Source: Kluyvera sp046569695 (GTDB lineage: Bacteria > Pseudomonadota > Gammaproteobacteria > Enterobacterales > Enterobacteriaceae). Taken from it: 64,000 nt of DNA. The translations under genes and the position numbers were made by a program. The notes below the pieces were generated by a model. It saw only the letters and a program-made list of their open reading frames with translations. It was not told the DNA's origin and searched no databases. This document shows, one piece after another, positions 8,467 to 17,848 of this stretch; within the stretch, counting starts at the first letter, position 1, and every line of letters starts with the position of its first letter. Location: assembly GCF_046569695.1 (NCBI RefSeq), contig NZ_JBKHUI010000005.1:186001-250000 (forward strand). Direction: 5' to 3'.

Positions 8467-8976
8467 TCACCGCGACTTCCCCAGCGCCCAGCGGCTGTCA
8501 AAATGCGCCTGATACTGGCGAATAACCTCCGGCTCATCGCGGACAACCAGCACATTCTCTGAGTTTTCCGTCTCTGCCGATTTAGCGAAGTTAAACGACC
8601 CGGTCTCCAGCGTGTCACCGTCCACGATCATCACCTTGTCATGCTGAATGTGGTAGTGGCCGTCAATGCGAACGTCGATGCCGTTTTCTACCGCCCTGGC
8701 AATGGCCTTCTGGCTGACCTCCCCTTGATTTCGTCGCTTATCAATCACCGCCCGCACCTTCACGCCGCGTTTTTGGGCGCGAATCAACGCGTCGACAGTA
8801 TCTTTGGCCTGAAACGAGTAGGCCATCATGTCAATGGAGCGCTGTGCGCCATCGATAGTGCTCAGCACCAACTCACGGGCGGATCCTTCGGGTGAGAACC
8901 CAACCTGGATTGTGGCCTGTGCGGCAGGGATAACGCCGAGAAGCGCAGCTATAATAAGAAATCTGGTCATTTTCAT
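8467..8976 (-). CDS. Secreted phospholipase D-family nuclease (Nuc-like)
   Basis: 169 residues. A cleavable signal (residues 1-21, ending AAQA) is followed by one PLD repeat with the HKD signature at His112-Lys114-Asp119 and the conserved TGSFNF strand. This is the size and layout of Nuc from plasmid pKM101, a periplasmic, metal-independent endonuclease that works as a dimer because each chain has only one HKD motif. It is transcribed toward proL, just behind that tRNA's terminator. E. coli K-12 has no such gene at this locus; tRNA-adjacent insertion is possible, but no integrase or flanking repeat is visible. Confidence 0.88.
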   Translation of the reverse strand: MKMTRFLIIAALLGVIPAAQATIQVGFSPEGSARELVLSTIDGAQRSIDMMAYSFQAKDTVDALIRAQKRGVKVRAVIDKRRNQGEVSQKAIARAVENGIDVRIDGHYHIQHDKVMIVDGDTLETGSFNFAKSAETENSENVLVVRDEPEVIRQYQAHFDSRWALGKSR

Positions 8977-9151
8977 CTTTACTCAGGATATCCGTACGTT
9001 ATCAGGCGAATTAAGTAGTCTTAATCTCTATATTCATTCTAAAACACAATATTTAGAACTAGTCCTAATGCAAAATTCAGTAAAATACGATTACCATTGA
9101 TGTCAGGAATGATATTCTCCTCTCGTTGCAAACTGATAAAAAGGATGAACA

Positions 9152-9643
9152 GTGAAAAACACACATAAACTTGCCGCTTCGTTACTGGCCATCGCCTGCG
9201 CTTCCAGCTCCGCCTGGGCCGCAGAACAGCCGCTGGAAAAGGTTGCGCCTTTCCCTAAAGCGGAGAAAGGTATGACGCGTCAGGTGATTCAGTTGCCGGA
9301 ACAGAAAGATGAGTCGGCCTTCAAGGTAGAATTATTGATTGGTAAAACGCTGGAAGTCGACTGTAACCATCAGCGCCTGGGCGGCGAGCTGGAAAGCAAA
9401 ACGCTGGAAGGCTGGGGCTACGACTACTATGTGGTGGAGAAAATCTCCGGGCCGGTGTCGACCATGATGGCCTGCCCGGACCAGAAGAAAACCAAAAAAT
9501 TCGTCACCGCATCGCTGGGCGATGATGGCATGCTGCGCTACAACAGCAAGTTGCCGATCGTTATCTACGCGCCTGAAAACGTAGAAGTGAAATACCGTAT
9601 CTGGCAAGCCCAGGAAACGGTACACAACGCCGTCGCACGTTAA
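9152..9643 (+). CDS. eco: Ecotin, periplasmic serine protease inhibitor
   Basis: 163 residues with a signal peptide ending AWA (cleavage near residue 23-24). The reactive loop VSTMMACPD holds the Met-Met pair corresponding to mature Met84-Met85, and Cys71/Cys108 form the loop-bracing disulfide. Ecotin dimers inhibit trypsin, chymotrypsin, elastase and related proteases, protecting the cell from host proteases. SD-like AAGGATG lies ahead of the GTG start at 9152. Convergent with mqo; the two share a terminator. Confidence 0.96.
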   Translation: MKNTHKLAASLLAIACASSSAWAAEQPLEKVAPFPKAEKGMTRQVIQLPEQKDESAFKVELLIGKTLEVDCNHQRLGGELESKTLEGWGYDYYVVEKISGPVSTMMACPDQKKTKKFVTASLGDDGMLRYNSKLPIVIYAPENVEVKYRIWQAQETVHNAVAR

Positions 9644-9648
9644 TAAAA

Positions 9649-9679
9649 AACCCGGGGTCGCTCGCGCTCGCCCGGGCTA
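9649..9679. repeat. GC-rich hairpin after eco
   Basis: AACCCGGG ... CCCGGGCT with an inner GTCGCTCGCGCTCG also able to fold. Directly behind the eco stop, REP-like in composition, no T run of its own on the + strand. Confidence 0.5.
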
Positions 9680-9688
9680 CCAAATAAT

Positions 9689-9714
9689 AAATCCCGGTAT
9701 GACCGGGATTTTCG
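9689..9714. terminator. Shared eco/mqo terminator
   Basis: AAATCCCGGT, ATG loop, ACCGGGATTT; symmetric, with A-rich and T-rich flanks (AAATAATAAA before, TTTTCGCTTT after), six bases from the mqo stop. It can serve both convergent genes. Confidence 0.85.
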
Positions 9715-9719
9715 CTTTC

Positions 9720-11372
9720 TTAGAGCGCGATATCCGCCATCTCTTTGACTTCTATCGGTTTGGACGATACCTGCACCGCAGGCGTTGGGTCCGCTTCACG
9801 GGCCGCTTCATGGCGCAGCCCCAGCACTTCGCTGGTATAGGCTAACGTTTTTTCAATCAGGTGCGGGTTTTCCGTCAGCGTGGAACCGTAGGTCGGTACC
9901 ACGGCGCGAATTTTTTCCTGCCACTCGGCGGTCAGCATCTTGTCCTTAAAGACCTTTTCCATCAGCTCCAGCATAATAGGCGCGGCGGTCGATGCCCCTG
10001 GAGATGCCCCCAGCAGCGCGGCAACGGTGCCTTCATCATCGCTGACCACTTCGGTACCCAGACGCAGTACGCCACCGATACGCGCATCACGTTTGATAAT
10101 CTGCACGCGCTGGCCGGCCTGCCACAAACGCCAGTCCTGCTTTTTCGCCATCGGATAGTAGGCGCGCAGAGCCGCATGGCGGTCTTTATCTTTCTGTAGC
10201 ACCTGGCTTACCAGGTATTTCACCAGATCGAAGTTATCCAGCCCGACGTTCAGCATCGGCAGAATGTTGGATTTATTGGTCGAGGCCAGCAGATCCCACA
10301 GCGAACCATTTTTCAGGAAGCGCGTAGAGAAGGTGGCAAACGGCCCAAACAGCACCACGCGTTTACCGTCGATGATACGGGTGTCAATGTGCGGCACGGA
10401 CATCGGCGGCGCGCCCACGGAAGCCTGACCGTAGACTTTCGCCAGATGATGGTTAACCACTTCCGGGTTTTCACACACCAGGAACTGACCGCCCACCGGG
10501 AAGCCCGCGTACTCTTTCGCCTGAGGAATTTTGGTTTGCTGAAGCAGCTTCAGCGCCGCACCACCCGCGCCGATGAAAATAAACTTCGCTTTGATGGTGC
10601 GTTTTTCATGGCTACCGTTGGCGTCAGAAACCGTCACATTCCAGCTGTTGTCTGGATTACGGCGGAAACGGCGCACTACGGTGTTGAGCTGCAGGGTGAA
10701 GCGCTCGCGCTTTTTGAGGCCCTGAATCAGCTGGCGGGTAATTTCGCCGTAGTTCACGTCGGTACCGGCTTCGGTGCGCGTCGCAGCAATCTTCTGTTGC
10801 GGATCGCGTCCTTCCATCACCAGCGGTGCCCACTCTTTAATCTGTTCGTGATCTTCGGAATAGCGCATGCCGTTGAACAGCGGGCTCTTTTGCAGCGCAC
10901 GGTAGCGCGCGCGCAGGAAATTGACGTTGTCATCGCCCCACACAAAGCTCATGTGCGGCACGGTGTTAATAAAGCTTTTCGGCTGCGTCAGCACGCCGCG
11001 GGTCACCTGGTGTGCCCAGAATTGACGGGAAATCTGGAAGGCTTCGTTGATATCAATAGCTTTGTCGATGTTGACGGAGCCATCAGATTTCTGCGGGGTA
11101 TAGTTGAGTTCCATCAGCGCCGAGTGCCCGGTGCCAGCGTTGTTCCAGCCGTTTGAGCTCTCTTCGGCCACGCTTTCCATCTGCTCAACCATGGTAATCG
11201 ACCAGTCTGGCTCCAACTCCTGCAGCCATGTACCCAGCGTAGCGCTCATAATGCCGCCACCGATCAGCAATACATCTGTCTCGTGCACCACACGAGTCTT
11301 CGCCTTAGTCGCCACAGAAACCGTCTCGGTACCCGATTTCTGTGTATTGGGTACAGCTATCTTTTTTTTCAT
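9720..11372 (-). CDS. mqo: Malate:quinone oxidoreductase
   Basis: 550 residues (E. coli 548). An FAD-binding LLIGGGIMSATLGTWL lies at ~35-50, with the family blocks SSNGWNNAGTGHSALMELNY and LLGASPGASTAAPIML. Mqo oxidises malate to oxaloacetate at the membrane and passes electrons to quinone, bypassing NAD-malate dehydrogenase. The first ~30 residues are polar (KKKIAVPNTQKSGTETVSV), unlike the hydrophobic leader of E. coli Mqo. A 270-base AT-rich gap separates it from the divergent SulP gene and must hold both promoters; I could not fix a clear -35/-10 pair there. Confidence 0.96.
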   Translation of the reverse strand: MKKKIAVPNTQKSGTETVSVATKAKTRVVHETDVLLIGGGIMSATLGTWLQELEPDWSITMVEQMESVAEESSNGWNNAGTGHSALMELNYTPQKSDGSVNIDKAIDINEAFQISRQFWAHQVTRGVLTQPKSFINTVPHMSFVWGDDNVNFLRARYRALQKSPLFNGMRYSEDHEQIKEWAPLVMEGRDPQQKIAATRTEAGTDVNYGEITRQLIQGLKKRERFTLQLNTVVRRFRRNPDNSWNVTVSDANGSHEKRTIKAKFIFIGAGGAALKLLQQTKIPQAKEYAGFPVGGQFLVCENPEVVNHHLAKVYGQASVGAPPMSVPHIDTRIIDGKRVVLFGPFATFSTRFLKNGSLWDLLASTNKSNILPMLNVGLDNFDLVKYLVSQVLQKDKDRHAALRAYYPMAKKQDWRLWQAGQRVQIIKRDARIGGVLRLGTEVVSDDEGTVAALLGASPGASTAAPIMLELMEKVFKDKMLTAEWQEKIRAVVPTYGSTLTENPHLIEKTLAYTSEVLGLRHEAAREADPTPAVQVSSKPIEVKEMADIAL

Positions 11373-11644
11373 CGTAGGGGGCCTTACTTGACTTGCGATT
11401 TGTTACATGCAGGTAAAAACATCCGTACGGTTACGTTACCACCAGCTAAGATAAATTTAAATATTGTTTAAAATTTAAGTTGAGTTTTGAGATCTGTTAT
11501 TAAAATGTTTAATAAATGTGTACAGAAAATGAGATTTGGTACTGGTAGAATGTGACGGGAAGCGGTATTATTGCCCCCTTTGTGATGGTACGCACGGAAG
11601 CTGGGGATTATAGAAAACCCGCCATCGATAACCTGTGAATACCT

Positions 11645-12883
11645 ATGTCAAACGCATCTCCCTCTCCTCTTTCTGGCTCCCTATTCTCCGTTCTGACATC
11701 ACCCACGATGTTAACGCGTGAGGTGCTGGCAGGCGTGATTACCGCACTGGCGCTAATCCCCGAAGTTATTTCGTTTTCCGTGATTGCAGGCGTTGACCCG
11801 AAGGTCAGCCTGATTGCATCCGTAGTGCTATGCCTGTCGATGTCGTTTCTCGGCGGCCGCCCGGCGATGGTCACCGCCGCGGCGGGTTCCGTGGCGCTGG
11901 TTATCGGCCCTATGGTACATCAGCACGGCGTTGCCTACATCCTGCCTGCAGTAGTGATGGCCGGTATCATTCAAATTCTGTTTGCCGCCTGCGGGATGGC
12001 AAAGCTGATGCGCTTTATTCCGCAGTCGGTAATGACCGGGTTTGTGAACGCGCTGGGCATTCTGATTTTCTTTGCTCAGGTTCCCCACTTCTGGAGTCGT
12101 AGCCCGCTGATTGTCGCGCTGTTTGCCGCCACGATACTCATCGTGTTGTGGCTCCCGCGCGTGATGAAAAGCGTTCCATCGCCGCTTATCGCCGTCGTCC
12201 TGCTCACCCTCTATACCGCTACCAGCGGGCAGATTTTACCGACCGTTGGTGATGAAGGGTCGATGAGCGGCGGGCTGCCGGGCTTCACCCAGTGGCTGGT
12301 GCCGATGAATCTTGAAACGTTGCAAATTATCTGGCCGTGCGCTCTGAGCATTGCTTTTGTTGGCCTGATGGAATCGCTGCTGACTGCGAAACTGGTCGAT
12401 GACCTCACCGCCACCCCATCGAACAAAACGCGTGAGAGCGCGGGTCTCGGCATTGCGAATATTCTGGCTGGCTGCTACGGCGGCATCGCTGGCTGCGCCA
12501 TGATCGGTCAGACCATCGTAAACGTGGAGATGGGCAAAGGCCGCACCCGGATATCAACCATCGCGGCAGCGCTGGTACTGCTGTTGCTGGTCACCGCCTT
12601 AAGCGAAGTGATGGCAAAAATCCCGATGTCGGTACTGGCGGGCATTATGGTGATTGTCGCTTTCAAAACCTTTAACTGGCACAGCCTGCAACCAGGCGCG
12701 CTGAAGCGCACGCCGTGGCCGGAAACGTTGGTGATGCTGGTTACCGTCGGCGCGACGGTCAGCACCGGGAATCTGGCAATTGGCGTGCTGGCGGGCATCA
12801 TTATGATGGTCGTCGTACCTGCCCGCCTTAAGCACCGCGCAAAGCTTAAAGCAGAAACACGGTCGCCAGCCCCAGAAAAATAA
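11645..12883 (+). CDS. SulP-family anion transporter without STAS domain
   Basis: 412 residues, almost all membrane: about 10-12 hydrophobic segments, starting EVLAGVITALALIPEVISFS, the SulP signature region, and FLGGRPAMVTAAAGSVALV. SulP carriers move sulfate, bicarbonate or dicarboxylates; many carry a cytoplasmic C-terminal STAS domain, but here the chain ends in a short basic tail (RLKHRAKLKAETRS). The substrate cannot be told from sequence. The ATG at 11645 has a poor ribosome site; ATG 11708 is an alternative. Its last 38 bases overlap the end of mgtE on the other strand. Confidence 0.85.
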   Translation: MSNASPSPLSGSLFSVLTSPTMLTREVLAGVITALALIPEVISFSVIAGVDPKVSLIASVVLCLSMSFLGGRPAMVTAAAGSVALVIGPMVHQHGVAYILPAVVMAGIIQILFAACGMAKLMRFIPQSVMTGFVNALGILIFFAQVPHFWSRSPLIVALFAATILIVLWLPRVMKSVPSPLIAVVLLTLYTATSGQILPTVGDEGSMSGGLPGFTQWLVPMNLETLQIIWPCALSIAFVGLMESLLTAKLVDDLTATPSNKTRESAGLGIANILAGCYGGIAGCAMIGQTIVNVEMGKGRTRISTIAAALVLLLLVTALSEVMAKIPMSVLAGIMVIVAFKTFNWHSLQPGALKRTPWPETLVMLVTVGATVSTGNLAIGVLAGIIMMVVVPARLKHRAKLKAETRSPAPEK

Positions 12884-14282
12884 AGAAGCCGCCGGTATCA
12901 GTGATCGCGGTGATCATCACGCTGGAGCCGACCGCCGGGTCGTGCCCCAGTTTGACCATGATCATCGGGATCAATACGCCCATCACCGAGGCCACCAGCA
13001 GGTTGAGGATCATCGCGAACGTCATCACGGCTCCCAAATGTGGATCGCCGTAAAGTAGCCAGGTGACGGTGCCCATAATACCGCCCCAGACAATGCCGTT
13101 AATCAACGCTACGCCCATTTCGCGCAGGATCAAAAACGAGAAGTTGCCCGGCTGAATATGCTGTAACGCCAGCGCACGCACAATCATCGTAATGGTCTGG
13201 TTACCGGTATTACCGCCAATCCCCGCCACAATCGGCATCAGCGAAGCGAGCGCCACCAGCTGCGAGATGGTATGTTCAAAACCGTCAATCACCCGCGAGG
13301 CGATAAAAGCAGTGCAGAGGTTGATGGCGAGCCACGCCCAGCGGGTTTTTACCGCTTTCATCACCGGCGCAAAGACATCTTCTTCGCTGCTCAAGCCACC
13401 CATGCGGCGCAGATCGCTGTCGGTCTCTTCATACACTACATCAACGATCTCATCGATGGTCAAACGCCCCATCAGCTTGCCTTCCGAGTCAATCACCGCG
13501 GCGCTAATCAGGTTGTCACGCTCGAAGGTACGGGCGACGCTTTCCGATCGCTCCTCCGGGTGAAACGCAACCGGATCGGCCTCCATCACTTCATGAACGT
13601 AGCGTTCCGCTGCATTCAGCAGGATCGTTTTAAGCTCCAGTTCGCCAATCAGGGTTTGGTCGCGCTTTACCACAAACAGTTTGTCGGTGTTCTCCGGCAT
13701 TTTGCCCAGCCGACGCAAAAAGCGTTGCACCGAGGCCAGCGTGACGTCCGGGCGAATGGTGATCACCTCGAACTCCATGATCGAGCCCACCTGTTCGTGG
13801 GCATAGTTCATCACCTGGCGAACGCGCGCGCGTTCAGCGGGATCCATCGAGGCCAGCAGGCGTCCGGTCAGGTCACGCGGCAGGTGCTGCACCAGGTAGA
13901 TCTGTTCGTCGATATCCAGCGTTTGCAGTGCATCGAGCAACGCCCGGTCGCTCATATCTTCAATGAGGTCGTCCCAGACGTTCTCCGATGCTTCCAGCAA
14001 CACTTTCCCGCGCCGGTCATCTTCCACCATATTCCACAGCGCATGACGCTCTTCTGACGGCAGCGCTTCCAGGGTATCGGCGAGATCCGGCGGCGGCAGG
14101 TGCGCCACCAATGCGCCCACTTCCGCAAGGTCATCAACCAGCGTGCCCTCATCATACTGCTCGGCCAGCGTCAGCTTGCCCAGCAGCGCTGAAGTCACCG
14201 CTTTATCGGTGGTCAGCAACCAGATGAGCCGCTGACGCTCTTCATCGCGCAGGCGGGCACTGTTCTTCTTCAACAGAGACAT
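12846..14282 (-). CDS. mgtE: Magnesium transporter MgtE
   Basis: 478 residues in the standard order: helical N domain (~1-150), two CBS domains (~155-290, EFEVITIRPDVTLASVQRF and VMEADPVAFHPEE), then five membrane helices from ~310 with the pore segment PIVAGIGGNTGNQTITMIVRAL. MgtE is a dimeric Mg2+ channel gated by Mg2+ bound to the N and CBS domains. E. coli lacks it; Enterobacter and Klebsiella relatives have it. No M-box-like leader is seen: only ~130 bases separate it from yojI, and it seems to have its own promoter or to be read from yojI's far side. Ends inside sulP (convergent 38-base overlap). Confidence 0.93.
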   Translation of the reverse strand: MSLLKKNSARLRDEERQRLIWLLTTDKAVTSALLGKLTLAEQYDEGTLVDDLAEVGALVAHLPPPDLADTLEALPSEERHALWNMVEDDRRGKVLLEASENVWDDLIEDMSDRALLDALQTLDIDEQIYLVQHLPRDLTGRLLASMDPAERARVRQVMNYAHEQVGSIMEFEVITIRPDVTLASVQRFLRRLGKMPENTDKLFVVKRDQTLIGELELKTILLNAAERYVHEVMEADPVAFHPEERSESVARTFERDNLISAAVIDSEGKLMGRLTIDEIVDVVYEETDSDLRRMGGLSSEEDVFAPVMKAVKTRWAWLAINLCTAFIASRVIDGFEHTISQLVALASLMPIVAGIGGNTGNQTITMIVRALALQHIQPGNFSFLILREMGVALINGIVWGGIMGTVTWLLYGDPHLGAVMTFAMILNLLVASVMGVLIPMIMVKLGHDPAVGSSVMITAITDTGGFFIFLGLATVFLL

Positions 14283-14361
14283 GAATAATCCTTATTCCTG
14301 AAAGTGCGCCCAATCGGATGATTGAGCGCATTAAGCATAGCGCGGGGGAATATAAAAAAAA

Positions 14362-14404
14362 TTAAACGAGCCGCTCAGGCGTTGAAAAAAACAGCAAAGC
14401 GGCT
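14362..14404 (-). terminator. Possible terminator after yojI
   Basis: On the minus strand AGCCGCT, 22-base loop, AGCGGCT, then CGTTTAATTTTTTTTAT. The long loop makes this weak, but the T tract and position right behind the yojI stop fit. Confidence 0.4.
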
Positions 14405-14410
14405 AAAAGA

Positions 14411-16054
14411 TCAGGCGGTACGCGCAACGGCATCGCGGGAAGCGCGCTCACGCTCCTCGCCCACCAGTTCACTTAGCTGACCGTTACGCATCTCCAGCAG
14501 GCGATCTGCATGGATAAAGTAGTGGTCATCGTGGCTGATGGCGAAAATCGTTTTGCCCATCTGCTGCATCAGCGGCAGCAGAACCTGATAAAACTCGCGG
14601 CGGAAGTGCGGGTCCTGATCGGCCGCCCACTCATCAAGCATAATAATGTCGCGTTCTTCCGCCAGCGCCAGCAGCAGCGCCACGCGCTTTTTCTGCCCCT
14701 TTGACAGCTTCAGGTCGAGGATTCGTCCATCCTCAAGCTTCACCTTGTGGCTCATTTGCAGCTGCGCCAGCCACTTCTCTACCAGCTCCGGCTTCGCCTG
14801 CTTGCCTTCCGGCCCCAGCAGATGTTCAAACAGCCAGACGTCGGTAAACACCGCGGAGAACAGCTTGCGGTAGTCTTCCGGTTTATCTGCCGCCAGCGGC
14901 TGGCCGTCGAGCAGGATCTGCCCGGAGATCGGTTGGTACAGCCCAGTTAGCAGCATCGCCAGCGTCGATTTGCCGCTGCCGTTACCGCCAATCAGGAAGA
15001 CCATCTCACCACGCTTAAGCGTCAGGTTCAGCGGGCCGACCGCAAAAGTGTTGTCTTCATAGTGGAAGGTCACATCGCGTAGTTCCAGCGTCTGCCAGTT
15101 CGGGTGCGCCGTTGGCTGCGGGAACGGCTCGCGGAACGGCGCCAGCGAGAATTTATTCAACTTGTTAAACGCCACCTGCGCACTCAGCAGCGTTGGCAAT
15201 GCCCCTACCGCCGACAGCAGCGGCGTACGCAGGAACAATAGTGTCAGTGAATAGGTTGCCGCCACATTGGTGTCGGCCCAGCCCAGGCCATTTGCCATCC
15301 AGAACACCAGGCCAATCGCGCCCAGCATCATGATATTCGACCAGTTCACGGCGCTCAGGTGGAAGGTATCGGCGCGGATAATATGGTGGCGATAAGCCTT
15401 TGCGTCCGGGGTGAACTGCTGTTCAAACACGTATTGCGCACGCTCGCGGTTCAGGGTGAGTTCTTTGCGCCCTTCCAGCACCGTCTGGTAGTCGTTATAA
15501 AGGCTATCTTCGGTTTCACGCAGCGTCGCCATATGCTTGTAGACGCGCGCCACCAGCATAAAGCCGCCCCAGATGGTCAGCGCCATCCACAGAGCGGTAA
15601 TCAGCAGCATTTTGGTCGACAGCATCGCCAGATAGGCGGCGGAGCCCACGGTCAGGATAATCCCCTGCACCAGTTCGGGCAGACGCACAAAGGCAATGGT
15701 GATGGCACGAATATCGCTGGTCAGGCCCGCCAGCAACGAGGCGCTGCCGAGCTTCTCCACGCGTTCCACCTGGGTGTCGAGAATACGTTTGATAAATTCG
15801 CGGCGCAGGCGATAAACAAAATGATGCCCCAGCGTCGTCAGCGCCAGCTGGGAGCCCAGCGTCACGGCCATCAACAGCAGCAGTAGCCCGAGAAACTCCG
15901 GCAGCACCGTAAGGTTGGTGTCGACCATTTCAATCAGACGTACGTTGATAAAGGCGATAAGACCGATACCGAGCGCGGCGCTCAGCAGGCTCAGGGCGAT
16001 AACGCCAATAAAGGGCCAGCGGTACTGACGCCAGACGAGTAAAAGAAGTTCCAT
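14411..16054 (-). CDS. yojI: ABC exporter YojI
   Basis: 547 residues, the E. coli length. Six membrane helices (~1-310) are fused to an ATPase with Walker A GGNGSGKST, signature LSKGQKKRV and Walker B DIIMLDEWAADQDP. YojI exports microcin J25 with TolC in E. coli and has been linked to cysteine or peptide export; it belongs to the cyclic peptide/siderophore exporter group with SyrD. An ~80-base gap with a hairpin separates it from alkB, so it probably has its own promoter there. Confidence 0.95.
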   Translation of the reverse strand: MELLLLVWRQYRWPFIGVIALSLLSAALGIGLIAFINVRLIEMVDTNLTVLPEFLGLLLLLMAVTLGSQLALTTLGHHFVYRLRREFIKRILDTQVERVEKLGSASLLAGLTSDIRAITIAFVRLPELVQGIILTVGSAAYLAMLSTKMLLITALWMALTIWGGFMLVARVYKHMATLRETEDSLYNDYQTVLEGRKELTLNRERAQYVFEQQFTPDAKAYRHHIIRADTFHLSAVNWSNIMMLGAIGLVFWMANGLGWADTNVAATYSLTLLFLRTPLLSAVGALPTLLSAQVAFNKLNKFSLAPFREPFPQPTAHPNWQTLELRDVTFHYEDNTFAVGPLNLTLKRGEMVFLIGGNGSGKSTLAMLLTGLYQPISGQILLDGQPLAADKPEDYRKLFSAVFTDVWLFEHLLGPEGKQAKPELVEKWLAQLQMSHKVKLEDGRILDLKLSKGQKKRVALLLALAEERDIIMLDEWAADQDPHFRREFYQVLLPLMQQMGKTIFAISHDDHYFIHADRLLEMRNGQLSELVGEERERASRDAVARTA

Positions 16055-16081
16055 AACAGCAACCAGAGCAAGAAAAACAGC

Positions 16082-16099
16082 CAGCAGTGTAAACTGCTG
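16082..16099 (-). terminator. Possible terminator of ada-alkB
   Basis: CAGCAGT, TTAC loop, ACTGCTG, then GGCTGTTTTTCTTG on the minus strand, 37 bases behind the alkB stop. The T run is offset by four bases from the stem, so strength is uncertain. Confidence 0.4.
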
Positions 16100-16135
16100 A
16101 GCAACGACATCAAGAATAATTCTTATTTTTATTCG

Positions 16136-16783
16136 TCATTGTGCGGCGCGGCGAAACGTCAGGTTATAGCGCCAGGCGCCCACCTGCGGATGACTGCCTG
16201 CCTTAAGGGGCAAAATGGCGTGGTAGAACAGCCGGGACTCGCCGCCCCACACCACCACGTCGCCATGCTCCAGCCAGACGCGCTGCAGCGGGTCGCTGCG
16301 TTTTAGCCCGCCAAACTGGAAGGTAGCGGGTAATCCCAGCGAAACGGAAACAATCGGGGCATCCAGCCGCGCTTCATCTTTATCCTGATGCAGCGATAGC
16401 TTTGCCCCCGGCTGATAGCGATTGATAAGACAGGCATCGGGACTGAATTTGGGATATCCGGCCTGGCTCGCCGCCGCCTGTGCCAGGCGGAGAAAAACGT
16501 CCGGGATCGCGGGCCAGGGATTTCCGGTTAGCGGATCGATGGCGGCGTAGCAGTAGCCGCATCTGTCCGTGCTCCAGCCAAGCGGCCCGCAGTTGGTCAT
16601 CGCCACCGACATCGTGTACCCGCCCGGCGTCACCATATGGCGAAACGGCGAGACGGTAGCGACCTGCTCAATTGCGGCCAGCAACGCATCGCTGCTTTCC
16701 CGCGCCAGACGACGCAGGACCACGGCTCCAGGGGCGAGCGGCTCTGACCATGGCGCTTCATCAGCAAACAGATCCAGCATCAC
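16136..16783 (-). CDS. alkB: DNA/RNA dealkylase AlkB
   Basis: 215 residues (E. coli 216). The Fe(II)/2-oxoglutarate dioxygenase ligands are visible: His-x-Asp in SLHQDKDEA, the distal His in FYHAILPL, and the 2-oxoglutarate arginines in WRYNLTFR. AlkB oxidatively removes methyl groups from 1-methyladenine and 3-methylcytosine. The start overlaps the end of ada by four bases (ATGA type), so the two are translationally coupled in the Ada operon, as in E. coli. Confidence 0.97.
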   Translation of the reverse strand: MMLDLFADEAPWSEPLAPGAVVLRRLARESSDALLAAIEQVATVSPFRHMVTPGGYTMSVAMTNCGPLGWSTDRCGYCYAAIDPLTGNPWPAIPDVFLRLAQAAASQAGYPKFSPDACLINRYQPGAKLSLHQDKDEARLDAPIVSVSLGLPATFQFGGLKRSDPLQRVWLEHGDVVVWGGESRLFYHAILPLKAGSHPQVGAWRYNLTFRRAAQ

Positions 16784-17841
16784 CGCTCCTGCTCTTTTTC
16801 ACGCGCCAGCAGCGCCGCTTTACGCGTCACACCCCAGCGATAACCGGATAAACTGCCGTCACCGCGTACCACACGGTGGCACGGTATCAGAATCGCCAGC
16901 CGGTTTGCGGCGCAAGCCCCGGCGACCGCCCTCACCGCTTTCGGGTTGCCGATGCCGTCGGCTATCTGCTGATAGCTGCGGGTTTCACCGGCAGGGATCG
17001 CGCGCAGCGCCTGCCAGACTTGCTGCTGGAAAGCCGTACCGCGAATATCCAGCGGCAGCGTTAACGGCGTGGAACGCTGATTCAAGCTGGCGATAACGGC
17101 CTGGATCTGCACCTGGGACGATTCATCCGCCGCCGCAAAATGGGCGGACGGGAAGCTCTGCTGCAGCTCCGCCTGCAACGTGGCTTCATCGTCACCTAAC
17201 AGCACCGCGCAAATGCCCCGGTCGCTCAGCGCCACCAGACAGCGGCCCAGTTCACAACGACCAGTCGCATAATGAATCTCAGTGGCTTTACCGCCCTGAC
17301 GAAAAGCGCGTGCCGTCATCCCCAGCACGTCGTCGGCCTGGCGATAATAGCTGCTGCTTGAGGGAAATCCTGCCGCCAGCACCGCCTGGGTGACCGGTTC
17401 GCCGCCGCTGAGTGAATCGCGTAGCCGACGCGCGCGCCACGCCTGCTGCCAGGCTTTCGGCGTCACGCCGGTAACGGATTTAAACAGGCGGTGGAAATGG
17501 TAAGGGCTGACGGCAACCGCTTCGGCCAGCGTCTCGAGCGTGACGGGGCTATCCTGCTCGAGCAGGCGACAAGCCTCGGCAACTTTGTCGATTTTCTGCT
17601 GTTCGGGAGAGAGGCTATCAGGCTGACAGCGTTTGCAGGGGCGAAACCCGGCATCCAGCGCAGCCTGCGCATTGGGGTAGAAATGGACGTTCTGGCGCAG
17701 TGCATGACGGGCGCGGCAGGACGGGCGACAAAAAATACCGGTGGTCTGTACGGCAAAAACAAACTGACCATCGGCATGAGCGTCGCGATTCATCACCGCC
17801 TGCCAGCGGTCATCATCGGTATGTAGAATATGAGATGTCAT
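16780..17841 (-). CDS. ada: Ada: methyltransferase and transcription activator of the adaptive response
   Basis: 353 residues. The N-terminal zinc domain has Cys38, Cys42, Cys69 and Cys72 exactly as in E. coli; Cys38 takes methyl from phosphotriesters and turns Ada into an activator. An AraC-type helix-turn-helix covers ~85-180. The C-terminal O6-methylguanine transferase ends with the PCHRVV site, Cys321. The ATG at 17841 is preceded at seven bases by a full GGAGGA ribosome site which is buried in a long hairpin (see next entry). Ada activates its own operon with alkB; an Ada box lies at the end of apbE. Confidence 0.97.
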   Translation of the reverse strand: MTSHILHTDDDRWQAVMNRDAHADGQFVFAVQTTGIFCRPSCRARHALRQNVHFYPNAQAALDAGFRPCKRCQPDSLSPEQQKIDKVAEACRLLEQDSPVTLETLAEAVAVSPYHFHRLFKSVTGVTPKAWQQAWRARRLRDSLSGGEPVTQAVLAAGFPSSSSYYRQADDVLGMTARAFRQGGKATEIHYATGRCELGRCLVALSDRGICAVLLGDDEATLQAELQQSFPSAHFAAADESSQVQIQAVIASLNQRSTPLTLPLDIRGTAFQQQVWQALRAIPAGETRSYQQIADGIGNPKAVRAVAGACAANRLAILIPCHRVVRGDGSLSGYRWGVTRKAALLAREKEQER

Positions 17842-17848
17842 AACGGGC

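Noticed and set aside
8344..8976. tRNA-Pro as attachment site of a genomic island carrying the nuclease gene
   Set aside because: No integrase and no second copy of the tRNA 3' end is visible nearby.
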